Shown here: positions 43,933 to 56,306 of the stretch, piece by piece | How the letters are laid out: every line of letters begins with the position of its first letter | Numbering within the stretch: position 1 is the stretch's first letter | Source of the DNA: Tricholoma matsutake | Lineage: Eukaryota; Basidiomycota; Agaricomycetes; Agaricales; Tricholomataceae | Length of the DNA stretch: 64,000 nt | Assembly: GCA_026075535.2 (NCBI GenBank) | Contig: AP026545.1 | Span: forward strand, 3,100,001-3,164,000 | Direction of reading: 5' to 3' | Made by a program: the position numbers and the translations under genes | The notes under the pieces: generated by a model | What the model saw: the letters and a program-made list of their open reading frames with translations, nothing else | Database searches by the model: none | Told to the model about the DNA's origin: nothing

Positions 43933-45015
43933 TTATACTGCTGTAATTCCAGCTTCCTTGAGTTTTGCAAGAAGTTCATCCACGTTTGCGACCTTCCCGC
44001 CCCCAACGCGTTGCGGAGGTTCTGTCACCTTCAGGGTTTCCAACCGATGCGTCAGGTCCACTCCGAGTTGCGCAGGGGTCAGCTTTTCGATGGGCTTCTT
44101 CTTGGCTTTCATAATATTTGGGAGTGAAGCATAGCGTGGCTCTGTAGTAAAGGGTAAATAATCAGTACCACGCCCCGTACTTTTACAAACGGAAAATATC
44201 ACCATTGAGGCTATGACGCAACCAGTCCGTTAGGTGTGCATTTCAACAAGGGTTGCATCGCTCACCGCAGATCAGTCGTCACCACCAAAGGCAACCGACA
44301 CCGGATCTCCTCGCCGCCTCCATCAATCTCCCTGGTCACGACGGCCTCTTTCTTCTGCACGTCCACATCCACCTTGCTAGCAAACGTCGCCTGGCCCCAG
44401 CCGAGCAATCCTGCTAACATCTGCCCCGTCATACCCAGGTCATCATCTATAGACTGCTTTCCAAGAATGACAAGATCCACGCCACCCTCCTGCCGCTCGA
44501 TGATAGCCTTCAGCGTTTTCGCGACGGCCAGAGGTTCGGGAGCAGGATCTTTCTCTGAAATTTCGACGTGAATGGTAGAGTCGGCCCCCATTGCGAGAGC
44601 TGTACGCAATGTCTCGCTGGACTTTGGAGGACCGATCGTGACAGCCTTGATCGATTGAACAGCATCCCTTAGGCGTTCCCTAAGTCTTACAGCCTCCTCG
44701 ACCGCTGTAAGTTATAAGTGAGAATCTGTCAACGAAGGTCGAAACCCTGAGAACAGACCAATTTCATCAAATGGATTCTGTACAAACAACTTGAGTCACG
44801 AACATTAAACAGCGCGTAAAAATCGACTACGCACCATCGAATGCTTTACATTTAAATCGATACCAGTTTGCTGGGGATTAACACGGATCTTGACAGCATA
44901 GTCGACTGCACTACACGTTCAGATCTCAGAGAACGGATGACGGTAGTTGCTGAGTGAATACAGACCGTTTTACTGGTACCAGGATATTGAGCAACCTGGC
45001 AGCAGAAGGTCTCAT
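43933..45015 (-). CDS. ETFB: Electron transfer flavoprotein beta subunit
   Basis: Minus-strand exons are 45015-44966, 44910-44835, 44777-44759 (19 bp), 44704-44266 and about 44179-43933; about 276 residues. Motifs in order: [78 protein letters not shown], then [19 protein letters not shown] and a C-terminus ending [12 protein letters not shown]-beta pairs with ETF-alpha in the mitochondrial matrix and passes electrons from acyl-CoA dehydrogenases to ETF-QO; it binds AMP and contacts FAD. There is no long presequence, as usual for this subunit. The last acceptor is uncertain: the AG that keeps frame (44180) adds about a dozen residues ([12 protein letters not shown]) not expected in the family, while the better acceptor at 44142 breaks frame. 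The start lies only about 80 bases from the foldback element. Confidence 0.9.
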
Positions 45016-45846
45016 CTTACTTAGAGGAACAGGTTAGTGTACCGGAACTCGCCGTGTCTTTCGGACTTCCACGCTCAGCCATCGATTCGTAAGTACTGAA
45101 CGCTATTGACCCAGCAGATTCTTCGCAACACGTGACTTTCGGAAAATGCCGTTGCTGGAACTGATGCAGATTTTCGGCGAGCGTTTGCTTGAGCGTTGTA
45201 GCCTTCTTACATAATACAGTTTTCACATTGATACTGAGACTGTAGGAGACAGTCAGACTCCAAAGCATGGTAAAAGGTTTTCTCACAGACCACAACTTCA
45301 ACGCACTATCATATTACTGCGCGACTGGCAAAACTTGTAAATTTGGTCATGTTTGTACTTTGATTTATTTCGCCATTCCTCGACAACCATGCCACATTTT
45401 GGCATGATTCTGTAGTCTTATGTTACTAACTGAGCTCTAGAGCTCCACACAGTAGTTTTATTTTTTAGTTCATCTGTGAAAATTAGGTTGACCCTTGCCA
45501 ATTATGTGTGTGTGCAAACAATATCTCAAGAACTAGTGACTCACAACCTCAATTATTTGCAAGGGACATCCTCACCTAGATTACCCTTGACACTGTACCA
45601 CTCTCAGCTTGTTTTTCTGACCATGATATATTGTTTGCACACACACTCACCTAGATTACCCTTGACACTGTACCACTCTCAGCTTGTTTTTCTGACCTTG
45701 AGATATTGTTTGCACACACACATAATTGGCAAGGGACAACCTAATTTTCACAGATGAACTAAAAAATAAAACTACTGTGTGGAGCTCTAGAGCTCAGTTA
45801 GTAATGTAAGACTACAGAATCATGCCAAAATGTGGCATGGTTGTCG

Positions 45847-46197
45847 TGTTGAGGTGCCGTTTATCACACCGTAAGCATACATGATCGCATCTTTTGATGC
45901 GTGTACTATTTTTAGCACATCCCTTTGATGCGCCGTCTCATAGACACCTTTGTGTCTCTTATCCCTTTTACTCTTTATGTAGCTGAACTCATTTATATAT
46001 AGGGTAGGTAGTTATCTGAACACCTCAGTCGCTTGTACAGAGACTGAGGTGAGTATTCTAGACATTATGATATCATGGACCAATACTTACTGTACTTATA
46101 GCTATACTCTGATTATGCTAGGTACAGTTATTGTATTCACTAGTCACTTGTACAGAGACTGAGCTATACTCTGATTACGCTAGGTTGAATTTCTACA
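45847..46197 (+). repeat. 5' LTR of copia E
   Basis: 351 bp. Like D, it has two copies of a GTACAGAGACTGA block in the distal half. It matches 50900-51250 with a few CpG-type differences. Confidence 0.92.
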
Positions 46198-46208
46198 GGT
46201 TATGGGCC
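46198..46208 (+). promoter_or_regulatory. Primer-binding site of copia E
   Basis: GGTTATGGGCC immediately after the LTR, identical to element D and to the Drosophila copia site that uses a half initiator tRNA-Met. Confidence 0.75.
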
Positions 46209-46398
46209 ACTCCCATTGTTAGAAACAACGGTAGAAACTTCCTAGCCACTCGACACTATACGGTCTGATCATTTCAATCATCCATTACGTCTCAGATCAC
46301 AGACTTCACTTTGAGCACATCTGGTCTTCTGGCAAGCATACCCCTTTGTTACTACATACTTTGTCGCCATTCTATCTGGCAACACTTTACCATCAAAT

Positions 46399-49300
46399 AT
46401 GATGACCAAATCGACTGCAGCCACATCCAAATCCACAATCCCATCTATCTCCCTCATTAAACTGTCTGTTCAGCACTCAGGGGAGAAGCTCGATAAACTG
46501 AAGTCCAATTACAAAGAATGGTGTGAAGAAATTACAATTGCTCTTTCTTTAAATGGGCTCTATGAGTACATCGTCAACAACGTCATTGAACCATCCTCGA
46601 ATGAACCCTGTGCCCTTGCGAATTACAAAGCCAACTTGAGGCTTGCTTATGCATTTATAGCATCTAGTGTTGCTCCCTCTGAACAGCCATTCCTAGACAT
46701 GGTAAAAGGACCTAGCGTCAACTGGGAGACACTCCAAGCATGCCACCAAAAAGAGGGACCAGTCTGCCAGGTCCAACTTCTACAACAGGCTCTTTCCATT
46801 CAATGCACAAAGGACACCCCCTCTCTGAAACTGTGGATAAGATTTGCGCCCTCATTGAATGCACCTTTGCCATGGGGGACATCAAACCTGATCTTCTTTG
46901 TTGTATCGCACTCCTCAACTCTCTCAGTGAACATTTTCCTCACGTGCATTCCATTATTTCTCAAGATATCATGGCCTCCACTGATGCATCACCATACACT
47001 TCCATGAAAATTCATCAGTTCCTGGAGAATGAGCAATCCCTTCTTGAGAACGATGTCTGCAATGATTTCCATCCCTCTGTTGCACTAACTGCTCATACCA
47101 AACTGACCAGACCATCAAATGGACTCATTTGTAGCAACTCTACTTGTGGGAAGTCAGGACACACCATCGAGTACTGCATCAAACCTGGTGGAGGGATGGC
47201 AGGGAAGACACTTACTGAGTCGATTGCAGCAGGGAGGGCAGCTTCTGATCAAAAGAAAAAACCTAGTCCCGCTACTTCAAAGATCCCCGTAACCATGAAA
47301 GACATAAATGGTTGTGCCTTCACAGTCATGGTCGATCATAACCCTTCCTCACCAGCGACCTCACCCCCTGACCTTGCGGGTATAGCATGTGACCCTGCCC
47401 CCACCTCTACAATTGATGAAATTGAATATGAGGGCTGGCTTGTGGTCGAGGAGGAGCCAAGAACCACCATTGACTGGACAAAGCACACTGCTCCAGTGGA
47501 CAACAGCACCTTCACTGTTACACCCTTAAATCAGACCCAAGCACACCCATATCTCATTGACTGAATTACCCTTCCTCATTGACAGTGGTGCCACTGTTCA
47601 CATATCCCCAGACCGTTCTGATTTCTGTTCTCTCTGCCCAATCACTTCCCGATCAATTAAGGGCATGGGAGGATCTTCAATCACTGTGATTGGCATGGGT
47701 GATGTCAAGCTATGGGTAGCTTGGGGCGCATCAATCATAACACACTTTATGTCCCTGAGTCAACAGTTTGGCTGGTATCTGTCAGTTCCCTTGCAGGAGA
47801 CTTGAATGCCGTCACACATTTTGATGACTCATCTTGCTGGATAACTAACAAATCCACAGGCGTGTTGATAGCTTGTGGTTCCATGACCTCCAAGAAACTC
47901 TACTCACTCACCCTACACTCTGTGTCTGTTGAGCATGCATTAACAATTCACGGAACACCAAATCTGGAGACCTGGCACCATCACCTCAGCCATGCCAATT
48001 ACCAATCCCTGTGTGATATGGCCAAGAAAGGTGCACTCACAGGTACACCATTGTCAGCCACTACACGGCCTCCCAAATGTGATGCCTGTCTTGTCAGAAA
48101 ACAGATGAGAACACCAGTCCCAAAGAAACGAGAGAGGGTGAGGGACATAGGGCAACTAGGTGTCTAGAGAAGGTGTGGGTTGATTTATCAGGCCCACATG
48201 CAGTCAAGTCCCATACTGGTCATGAATATGTAATGGACATCGTCGATGATTTTACCTCATTCCCATGGTCTATACCCCTCAAACATAAAGATGATTCTTT
48301 TCCTGAGCTCAAGGCATGGGAGTTGGCACGAGAAAATGAAACTGGCTTGAAAGTAGGGACATACATTACCGACAATGGAGAGCTGAAGTCCAGTGAAATG
48401 CAGGCATGGCTTAAATCTCAAGGATCTGACCAATGCTTCACTGCTCCACACATCCACCCACATTGGACATGTTGAACAGATGCATCAAACGCTCATGGCA
48501 AAGGCATGAACAATGCGGCTGTATGCAGGACTGCCCCCTTTCCTTTGTGACGAATTTTATTTAACGGCTACACACCTGCATTCAAAAACTACAACCCGCT
48601 TGCTGCAAGGAATCACACCTTGGGAATTATGGTTCAGTCGAAAGCCAGACTATTCCTACATGTGAGAAATTGGATGTCGGGCTTTTGTCTTGATACCAAA
48701 GAAAGATAACCCAAAGATTTTTGAATGGTTGATTGAGTGTACACTGATTGGCTATGACCCAAACTTGAAAATGTACAGATGCTATGAGAGCGCTAGATGG
48801 AAAATACATAGCTCTTTCCATGTCCACTTCCTCAAGAGCCATGATAGACACATACACCCACCACAGAAGCCAACCCCACCCACGATGAAACTGCCAACCC
48901 CACATTCAACCCCATACTTGATGATGATGATTTTATCCCACCACCCAACCCTCCCGTTACCGATCATACTGCACTGCCTGCCCCCCAACCGGATCCCCCT
49001 CGCCAATCATCCCATGTACTGGTCCCAACTGAAAGGAATCCTAATGGGGGACCATCCTTCACATGTACAATGAAGGCAGTACAAGAATCTTGGGATAGCG
49101 CGACCCGCATAAAAGAGGCGCGTCAAGAGCAGAGGGCAGGTAGATGGACCATTAACACCTTAGATGAGCCCCTCCCCAATCATGATGTCATTACTAATCT
49201 ACAACAGGCCTTTGAAAATCTCGATCTTGGTGATCAGGCACATGAACTTCTGGCTATGATCTCGGAGATGGACAATTTTGATCCAGAGTCACTTCAATTC

Positions 49301-50877
49301 AAAGATGAGCCAAAAACATGGGATGAAGCCAAGAACTCTGCAGATGCTGTACAATGGGCAGAGGGATATTGGGATGAGTTGAAATCACTAAAGGACATGG
49401 GTGTCTATAAATTGATACCACATTCCGAAGTTCCTCAGGAGAAGCATATCCGAAAAGGGAAACCCATTTTCTATATCATGCGGGATGAAACTGGGAAGGC
49501 TGTCAGGTGGAAAGTACATGTTGTTTTCAAGGGTTACAAGCAGATTTATGGCAAGGACTACACTAAGACCACCTCACTGACCGCGCACATGGAATCTTGG
49601 AGAATTCTATTACACATTGCAGCATCACTGGGATGGGACACCCAACAAATCAACATCAAAACTGCTTTCCTCTATGGCCTGCTACCAGATGATGAAGTAC
49701 AATATATGCAACAACCGGTCAATTTTGAGGAACCATGGAAAGAGGACTGGGTGTGGCAACTTCAGCATGGACTATATGGCATGAAGCAAAGTGGGCATAT
49801 CTGGAATCAAACACTCAATGCCCAAATGCTATCCTGGGGATTCACTCACCTGTCCTGTGAGTCTTGTATATATTACCGCAAGACTGATTCTGGGACCATA
49901 ATTACTGCTGTTCACGTCGACGATTATCTGTCTATAGCCGACTCCAAAGACGAGAATGAGAGGTTCAAGAGTCAGATGTGAGAAGTCTGGACTAATTCCA
50001 AATTGGGCACCGCATGCTTCCTTATTGGGATTGCAGTCACTTGGGATAGAAGGGCGCGTATGGCACAGACCGCTCTTATCAACAAAGTTGTTGATCAATT
50101 TGGCCAGAGAGATGCACACCCAGTATCCGCCCCACTGGAACCTGGCTCCAAACTGTGCCGATTCGACTGCAACACCCTATCCTTCGATGAGCAGAGCCAA
50201 CTTAACAAACTCCCATATCGTTCCCTAGTCAGTTGTCTACTATATTTGGCAATCAGAACCCATGCCGACATCTCCTATGCCATTCAACAACTCTCCCAAT
50301 TTCTTGATTGCTACTCATTTGAACACTGGAAGGTAGCCATAAGACTGGTACGATATCTCAAGGGTACCAGAGACCTTCAGCTATATCATATCTCGGAGGC
50401 GACCCTTCTGTTAACCTTCACGCCTTTAGTGACTCCGACTGGGCAAACTGCCTCGACACCTGCCATAGTGTTGGGGGTTTTATATGCTCTCTAGGTTCTG
50501 GCGCTATCTCCTGGACGGCATGCAAACAGAAGGTCATTGCAACATCCTCATGCGAAGCTGAATATATGGCTGCATTTGAAATGGCAAAGGAATGTATTTG
50601 GATCTGAACATTACTCAATGCTATAGGCTACTCTCAGACTTCACCTACCATAATATCTTGCAATAACTCTGCGACAAAGAGCCTCTCTGAAGACCCACTC
50701 CTTCACTCACACATTAAACATATTGATATCAAATACCATTTCCTCAGAGACCGCGTACAGTCCAATGACCTATGGCTCACTTATGTTCACACTTGCGAAA
50801 ATGTTGCTGACCTGTTCACTAAGGCCCTTGACGTAAAACAGTTCTTGTATCTCCGGGAACATCTTGGCCTTTGTTGA
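46399..50877 (+). pseudogene. Copia E gag-pol, many lesions
   Basis: ATG 46399. Gag (KLKSNYKEWCEEITIALSLN), zinc knuckle (CSNSTCGKSGHTIEYC), protease (FLIDSGATVHISPD), integrase finger (TWHHHLSHANYQSLC .. CDACLVRKQ), integrase core (VWVDLSGPHAVKS, TYITDNGELKS), RT (YTKTTSLTAHMESW, QQINIKTAFLYGLLPD, GLYGMKQSGHIWNQ, AVHVDDYLSIA), RNase H (SCEAEYMAAFEMAKECIW, KHIDIKYHFLRDRVQS). Frame breaks or stops at about 46825, 47562, 47750, 48165, 48450, 49979, 50430 and 50605. It is more decayed than D, although the integrase DNG and RT VDD residues survive. Confidence 0.9.
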
Positions 50878-50899
50878 TGTGAATCCATGTGAGGAGGAG

Positions 50900-51250
50900 T
50901 GTTGAGGTGCCATTTATTACACCATAAGTGTACATGATTGCATCTTTTGATGCATGTACTATTTTTAGCACATCCCTTTGATGCGCCATCTCATAGACAC
51001 CTTTGTGTCTCTTATCCCTTTTACTCTTTATGTAGCTGAACTCACTTATATATAGGGTAGGTAGTTATCCAAACACCTCAGTCGCTTGTACAGAGACTGA
51101 GGTGAGTATTCTAGACATTATGATATCACAGACCAATACTTACTGTACTTATAGCTATACTCTGATTATGCTAGGTACAGTTATTGTATTCACTAGTCAC
51201 TTGTACAGAGACTGAGCTATACTCTGATTATGCTAGGTTGAATTTCTACA
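50900..51250 (+). repeat. 3' LTR of copia E
   Basis: 351 bp, partner of 45847-46197. Confidence 0.92.
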
Positions 51251-51561
51251 TGTCAAGGAATGGCTTGCAGAAGATCTCTCATTCAAAATAAATAAAAGTA
51301 CAAACATGACCAAATTTACAAGTTTTGCCAGTCGCACAGTAATATGATAGTGCGTTGAAGTTGTGGTCTGTGAGAAAACCTTTTACCATGCTTTGGAGTC
51401 TGACTGTCTCCTACAGTCTCAGTATCAATGTGAAAACTGTATTATGTAAGAAGGCTACAACACTCAAGCAAACGCTCACCGAAAATCTGCATCAGTTCCA
51501 GCAATGGTATTTTCTGGAAGTCACGTGTTGCAAAGAATCTGCTAGGTCAATAGCATTCAGT

Positions 51562-52747
51562 ATCGATTTGTCTTTCAAATTTCAGGCTTGGTGTTGCTGC
51601 ACAGGTCGAACCTTATTATTAAATAATACTCCAAGTGACACTTCTGGACATGTGCCGCATACATCTATTGGCCTTCTGGTTTAGTTGCTGCTCAGTTCCA
51701 TGCCCTTCAGACCAGAGTTAAGCAAGAGCCAGTGTTGTTACTGACCTGCCAAAACTCAAATGACTAACCCAGGTTATAATGGGTCAGGGTTGGTCAATTC
51801 AAATATAGAAATTTGGTGGGTCAGTAGGGTCAGTATTACTAGCAGTCAGCACCCAGTGGCCAATGACTGCAGTACCCATAGTCTTACTATATATGGAAGG
51901 AAGCCAGAGCTTCCAACACTCAAGGGAACCAAGAACTAGAAGGAACTTAGTATATTTTGGAGGAGGAAACTAAGATACAATACAAGTACTCAAAGTATAG
52001 ACTATATATGTACTACTAGAATAACAGGTGATAACAGGTGTGGATGTAGATAAGGAATGCTGATGTACATAAGAGACACTCTCTGGGAAAAGATGCTCCC
52101 CGAGCCATGAGGGTCACGTGTAAGGATGTCCCTTATTTATGCTTATTTACTAAAGGCCTCATACTTCAGCCACACTCATCCTTACAACCTCTTATCATTA
52201 CCATCATCATCATCCCATACTCTAGGGTTTCCTCAATAGATCTCTTCTGCTTGTTCTTTCCCTGTGTCTCTCCTTTAGTGAATCTCTACAAGATTACACT
52301 TTTTTTTGAACACCACATCAAGAGATTCCACTGGCAGCTCATCACTCCTGTTTCTCTTTTTTCATGCCCCACTCACTCATGCTCGCTTCCCATCTTTGAT
52401 CATTGCTGTTGCTTACCCTGCAGATTCATTTTGAGTTTGATCTTTGATTGTTGCCATTGCCTGTCCTGCCAATTATGTGCAAGCAAGCGCATGCTGTTGC
52501 TGATGCTCTCACGAGTGCTCAGAGCCCACCGTATAGTCCCTTAACACTGCTGACACCAAGTGTTGGACATACCCTGCCTGAACCTAGTGACCCCCTTGTG
52601 ACCTCATCATCTCATTGTATCCCTGAGCAAAGACCTGGCGAGACAGTGAAAAACACCACACATACAACCACTGCCTTTGAAGACGACACTGATTCTGATT
52701 TGTCCTCATCCCATTTATACACCACCTACATGATACCCATTCATAAA
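51562..52747. other. Leader and possible 5' LTR of gypsy F
   Basis: No recognisable coding region. An LTR for element F may lie here (a TGTTGTTACTGACC start at about 51734 is possible), but the second LTR is missing and no boundary can be proved. ATG-poor, with CT-rich tracts from 52190 to 52400. Confidence 0.35.
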
Positions 52748-54858
52748 ATGTCTTCAAACACCCCTGCCAATGTTGTCAATCTGGAGCCAAAATACATCCC
52801 ACTCTTGACACCTGGAGAGATCTCACTGTTGGTCATGCGCCAATGGGAGATGGCATGTGAGGACTTCTTCTCTGCGAACAAGAAACTTGAGGAGGTTGAT
52901 TGTGTATCTGCAATCTTACCAGGGTTAAGGACATGTGGGCTTGCAACTGGGTAGCGACACATTGTCAGACCCTCACCACCCTTGCATTCATGGAGTTCAT
53001 GAAGGAGTTTCATAAGGAATTCCTCCCAGGTGGATGGGATTACAAGCTGCACACTTGTATCTGTAACTCTCACCTCAAAGTATCAGACTCTTTCTCAAAG
53101 TGGGTAAATGACATTCACCACTCCAACACCATTCTGTGAGGAACTGCTTACCACTTTTCTGATGTTGCTCTCTGCATCCAGCTGGAGACACTTCTTGACA
53201 ACAACCTTTGTATCCATTCCAAGAACCACAATGTTAAAGCTGTTGTTGACACCGCTATGAACAATGCTGGAGAAAAGACCACAGAAGCTTGCCTTGCATC
53301 TTGGATCACTGAACTTCATAAACTGGCTGAAGAATGTGTGCATGACACGAAATGTTACCTTGAAGCAGCTGAGGATTTACAATGGGCATCAAAGCGTCAG
53401 GTGCTGAGCAGCAACTCACAGCTTCAGAACGTCACCTTGACATCAAAGCCTCATGCATCCACCTCCTCATCAACTGCTTCTTTGTCCACTCGTGCCAAGC
53501 CACCATGTCTCACAGAAAATGAGTGTTTGCTCTTGTTCAAACATCAAGGCTGTTTAAAATGCCATTGAGGATATCAGAACCACTGTGCACCTGATTGTCC
53601 CAATGATTTCCTGGATGGCCACAATTACAAGGAACTTTCAGAGGAGCTTCTTTTTGGTCACAAGCAAGCTAACACCAGCTCAAGTGAAAGTAAACCTGTA
53701 GGAACAATGGCTCATCAATCGTCAGGGCCATCATGCCCTCTGCAGTCCTTGGTTCTGGCTCAGAAACTGAGGAAGATGTGAGTGCACTGCTTACTGTGCC
53801 TCATCTCTGTTGGACATGCTCAGTAATAGGCCTCAGCACTGATGATCCTATTACAGTGAACAGCATGCTCGATTGTGGGGTGCACATCATTCTCATCAAC
53901 CCTGTGTTGGCCAATCAATTGGGTTTACATCATTATTGTTTGCACAACCCCTTGCCCATTTCCATTGCACTTAATAATTCTTCATCATCAGATAGTCACT
54001 TGCACAAGTATGTTAAATTTGCCCCTTATGCACCTGGATGCACCTGGATCTCTCAGACTGTTAAAGCCATCATTACGCCCAGTTTATGTGTCCCTTTATT
54101 ACTTGGGCTGCCATTCCTTTCTGTAAATCACATTGTTGCAGACTTTGAAACTCATACCGCTATAGACAAAGAAAAGGACTATGACTTAATGCACCCCCCT
54201 CCTTGAAGACCTAATAGGAAAAAAAGTACTAGATACAAAGCAGGAAAAGTGTGCCATACAAGAAACAAAAGAGAAGGTGAGGGCAATGCTACCTGACCTT
54301 GTGAAGGTCTGCAAACAATGTCTGAAAGATGGCAAGCATGTACCTGAACCTGTCAAACTGTTACATATTGCTGGAATGATAAAGGATTGCATTTAGATTC
54401 TGGAAATTTCAAGATGCCTGGAAAACACTGATTCAGGAGCATCTCGAGAGCAGTCATATTCGACCATCTTCTTCATCACATGCCTCCCCTGCTTTCATCA
54501 TCCCAAAATCAGACCCTACTGTTCTGCCATGATGGGTTAATGATTCCTGACAACTAAATAAGAATACTGTCTCTGACTCGCATCCCATTCCTCGGATCAA
54601 TGATATTCTGAATGATTGTGCAAAAGGCAAGATTTGGGGTACCATTGATATGACTAACGGTTTCTTCCAGACATGCATGCACCCAGCAGACATCCCCCTT
54701 ACTGCAGTGTCAACACCATTTGGTCTTTTTGAGTGGACCATAATGTCCATGGGTCTCAAAAATGCACCTGCAATCCATCAGCGCTGAGTCACAGCCACAT
54801 TATGACCTTGGATTGGGAAGATCTGTCACATACATCTTGATGATATCATTGGCTGAAC
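52748..54858 (+). pseudogene. Gypsy F gag, protease and RT start
   Basis: ATG 52748 (MSSNTPANVVNLEPKYIPLL). Gag continues through a frame shift near 52925 (MEFMKEFHKEFLPGGWDYKL, ACLASWITELHKLAEECVHD) to a zinc-knuckle-like C-x2-C..C-x3-C (GCLKCH .. HCAPDCPND). The protease has DCG in place of DSG/DTG (NSMLDCGVHIILINPVLAN). RT follows from about 54400 in broken frames ([69 protein letters not shown]). It stops where a hAT element inserted at 54859 and resumes at 56307. This is a different gypsy clade from A, B and C. Confidence 0.8.
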
Positions 54859-56298
54859 TAGTGTTTGAAAGTCCAGTTCATCAAACTGGAAAAAAACTGA
54901 AACTGGACTGAACCAAACTGCAGTTCAGTCTTTTTGTGGTTGCAGTTGCCCTCATTCTGCAAGCCAATTGGTTGTGGTTGCCTTGAATGTAATATTTATT
55001 TAAAACTGATTAAAACTGGTTCTAACCAGCTCTAACTGACCTTTAACCTACATACTATACTTGTGTAAGTAGATGTAATTTAATTATAATTAAATGTAAT
55101 AATAACAAAACTAAAATTAAAGTGGGGTGTGCCCAAGAAAAAGAAACACTGAAAACAAGGGTTTATATACCCTGAAACTGGGCACAGACCATTTAGTCAT
55201 GTTTGTGCACCCAAACAAAAAAGTGGTGCCACTTGGTTCACCATTCCCATGCCTGCCAAACACATGCCACATCAACATCGACCACCACCACCTTTCAACC
55301 ACGCTCCCCTCTGCCTCCTTCCACCACCACTTGTCAACATGGGCCACTACTCCCACATCCTGCACATCAGACAACACCCCAAAACGCTGCCAACAAACCA
55401 CATGGGGCCCAAATGACGTCATTTGGGCCCCAGGTAATGTTTTTTTAATGTTTTTTTTTAAACTAGCTAATATTTTCTTTTCATTTTTAGGTTCTAACTA
55501 TGTTATACCTACAACGCAGCACCAAGATGGTACCTACGCCCACCCACTTCACCCACTGCTGCGAGCCTCTGCTCACAGGGTGGTGAGGGGTTGTGTTCCA
55601 ATGCCAACAATCACCAAAATGACAGGTGACATGACCCAGATGAGCAACACCAAATGAACGTGCCTGTGAGCCACTGCTTGTAGGGCATTGTTGGAGTTGC
55701 TGATGGCAATGATGAGGGACATCGTGATCAAATGCAAAGCGGGCCCAAATGATGACCACGTTGTTTGGGCTACTGGTATGTTTTTCTTTATATTTGTTCA
55801 ACTAACTAGTATTCATTTTCATTTTTAGTACCACCCTGACACAGCACCAACCCCAACAACAACAACAATGACTGCCATGTCACCACCCCATCACCAAAGC
55901 CCACCACCACCACCAACAATGATGATGCCAATGTGGCACTGCTGCCACGTCATCAACCCTTACTGTCAATGCCAACAGCGACATGGCCCCAATGCCCACT
56001 GCCAACTAACGACCACTTTTTTATTTATTACTATCTACTTGCCTGCTCACAGGCCCCTGCCTGTGAGGGGCTTTTATTCTAGTATTATTAAGTATATATC
56101 ATGTATATAATGTCAACCCGAGTCCGTCTGTGAGAAACTGGCTACAACCGGTGGTTGAACCGGACAGGACTGCAACAAACTGGTTTTGTGCAGTTCAGTC
56201 CAGTTTTGTTTACTTATTAAATGTCATTGAACTGGTTGCGGTTCTGGTTCCATTCCAAAATGGAAAAAAACTGGACCGAGCTGGACCTTCAAACACTA
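54859..56298. mobile_element. Non-autonomous hAT element (F insertion)
   Basis: 1440 bp with a perfect 8-bp TSD GGCTGAAC (54851-54858 and 56299-56306) and TIRs TAGTGTTTGAAAGTCCAG / CTGGACCTTCAAACACTA. Subterminal regions repeat AACTGG/CCAGTT many times at both ends. The interior is rich in CCACCA and holds a perfect 28-base palindrome at 55404-55431 centred on TGACGTCA. No transposase frame. Confidence 0.9.
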
Positions 56299-56306
56299 GG
56301 CTGAAC

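Larger units (their letters stand above)
45847..51250 (+). mobile_element. Ty1/copia element E
   Basis: 5404 bp with LTRs 45847-46197 and 50900-51250 (TGTTGAGGTGCC..GAATTTCTACA), TSD TGTCG at 45842-45846 and TGTCA at 51251-51255. The intact inverted-repeat partner at about 45380 shows the original was TGTCG. It is related to D but belongs to a different family. The purine tract GAGGAGGAG precedes the right LTR. Confidence 0.93.
45094..51561. mobile_element. Large foldback element, interrupted by copia E
   Basis: Left arm 45094-45530 is the inverse complement of right arm 45697-45846 plus 51256-51561, about 440 bases at over 90% identity. The copia E insertion (TSD TGTCG/TGTCA) lies inside the right arm. 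The loop holds two 75-bp direct repeats (from 45573 and 45648, CACCTAGATTACCCTTGACA..). ATCGATT occurs just outside both ends (about 45080 and 51561), a possible TSD. Both arms contain the same 90-codon frame but it is not conserved to a common stop, so I treat it as non-coding. It lies directly upstream of ETFB. Confidence 0.75.

Noticed and set aside
45017..45301. 90-residue frame (KLWSVRKPFTMLWSLTVSYS) found in both arms of the foldback element
   Set aside because: Identity is due to the inverted repeat. The two copies end differently and acquire unrelated C-termini, with no sign of protein-level constraint.
55127..55657. 176-residue plus-strand frame rich in Thr/His/Pro
   Set aside because: It lies wholly inside the non-autonomous hAT element, consists of CCACCA-type low complexity and covers the palindromes. 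No transposase motif.
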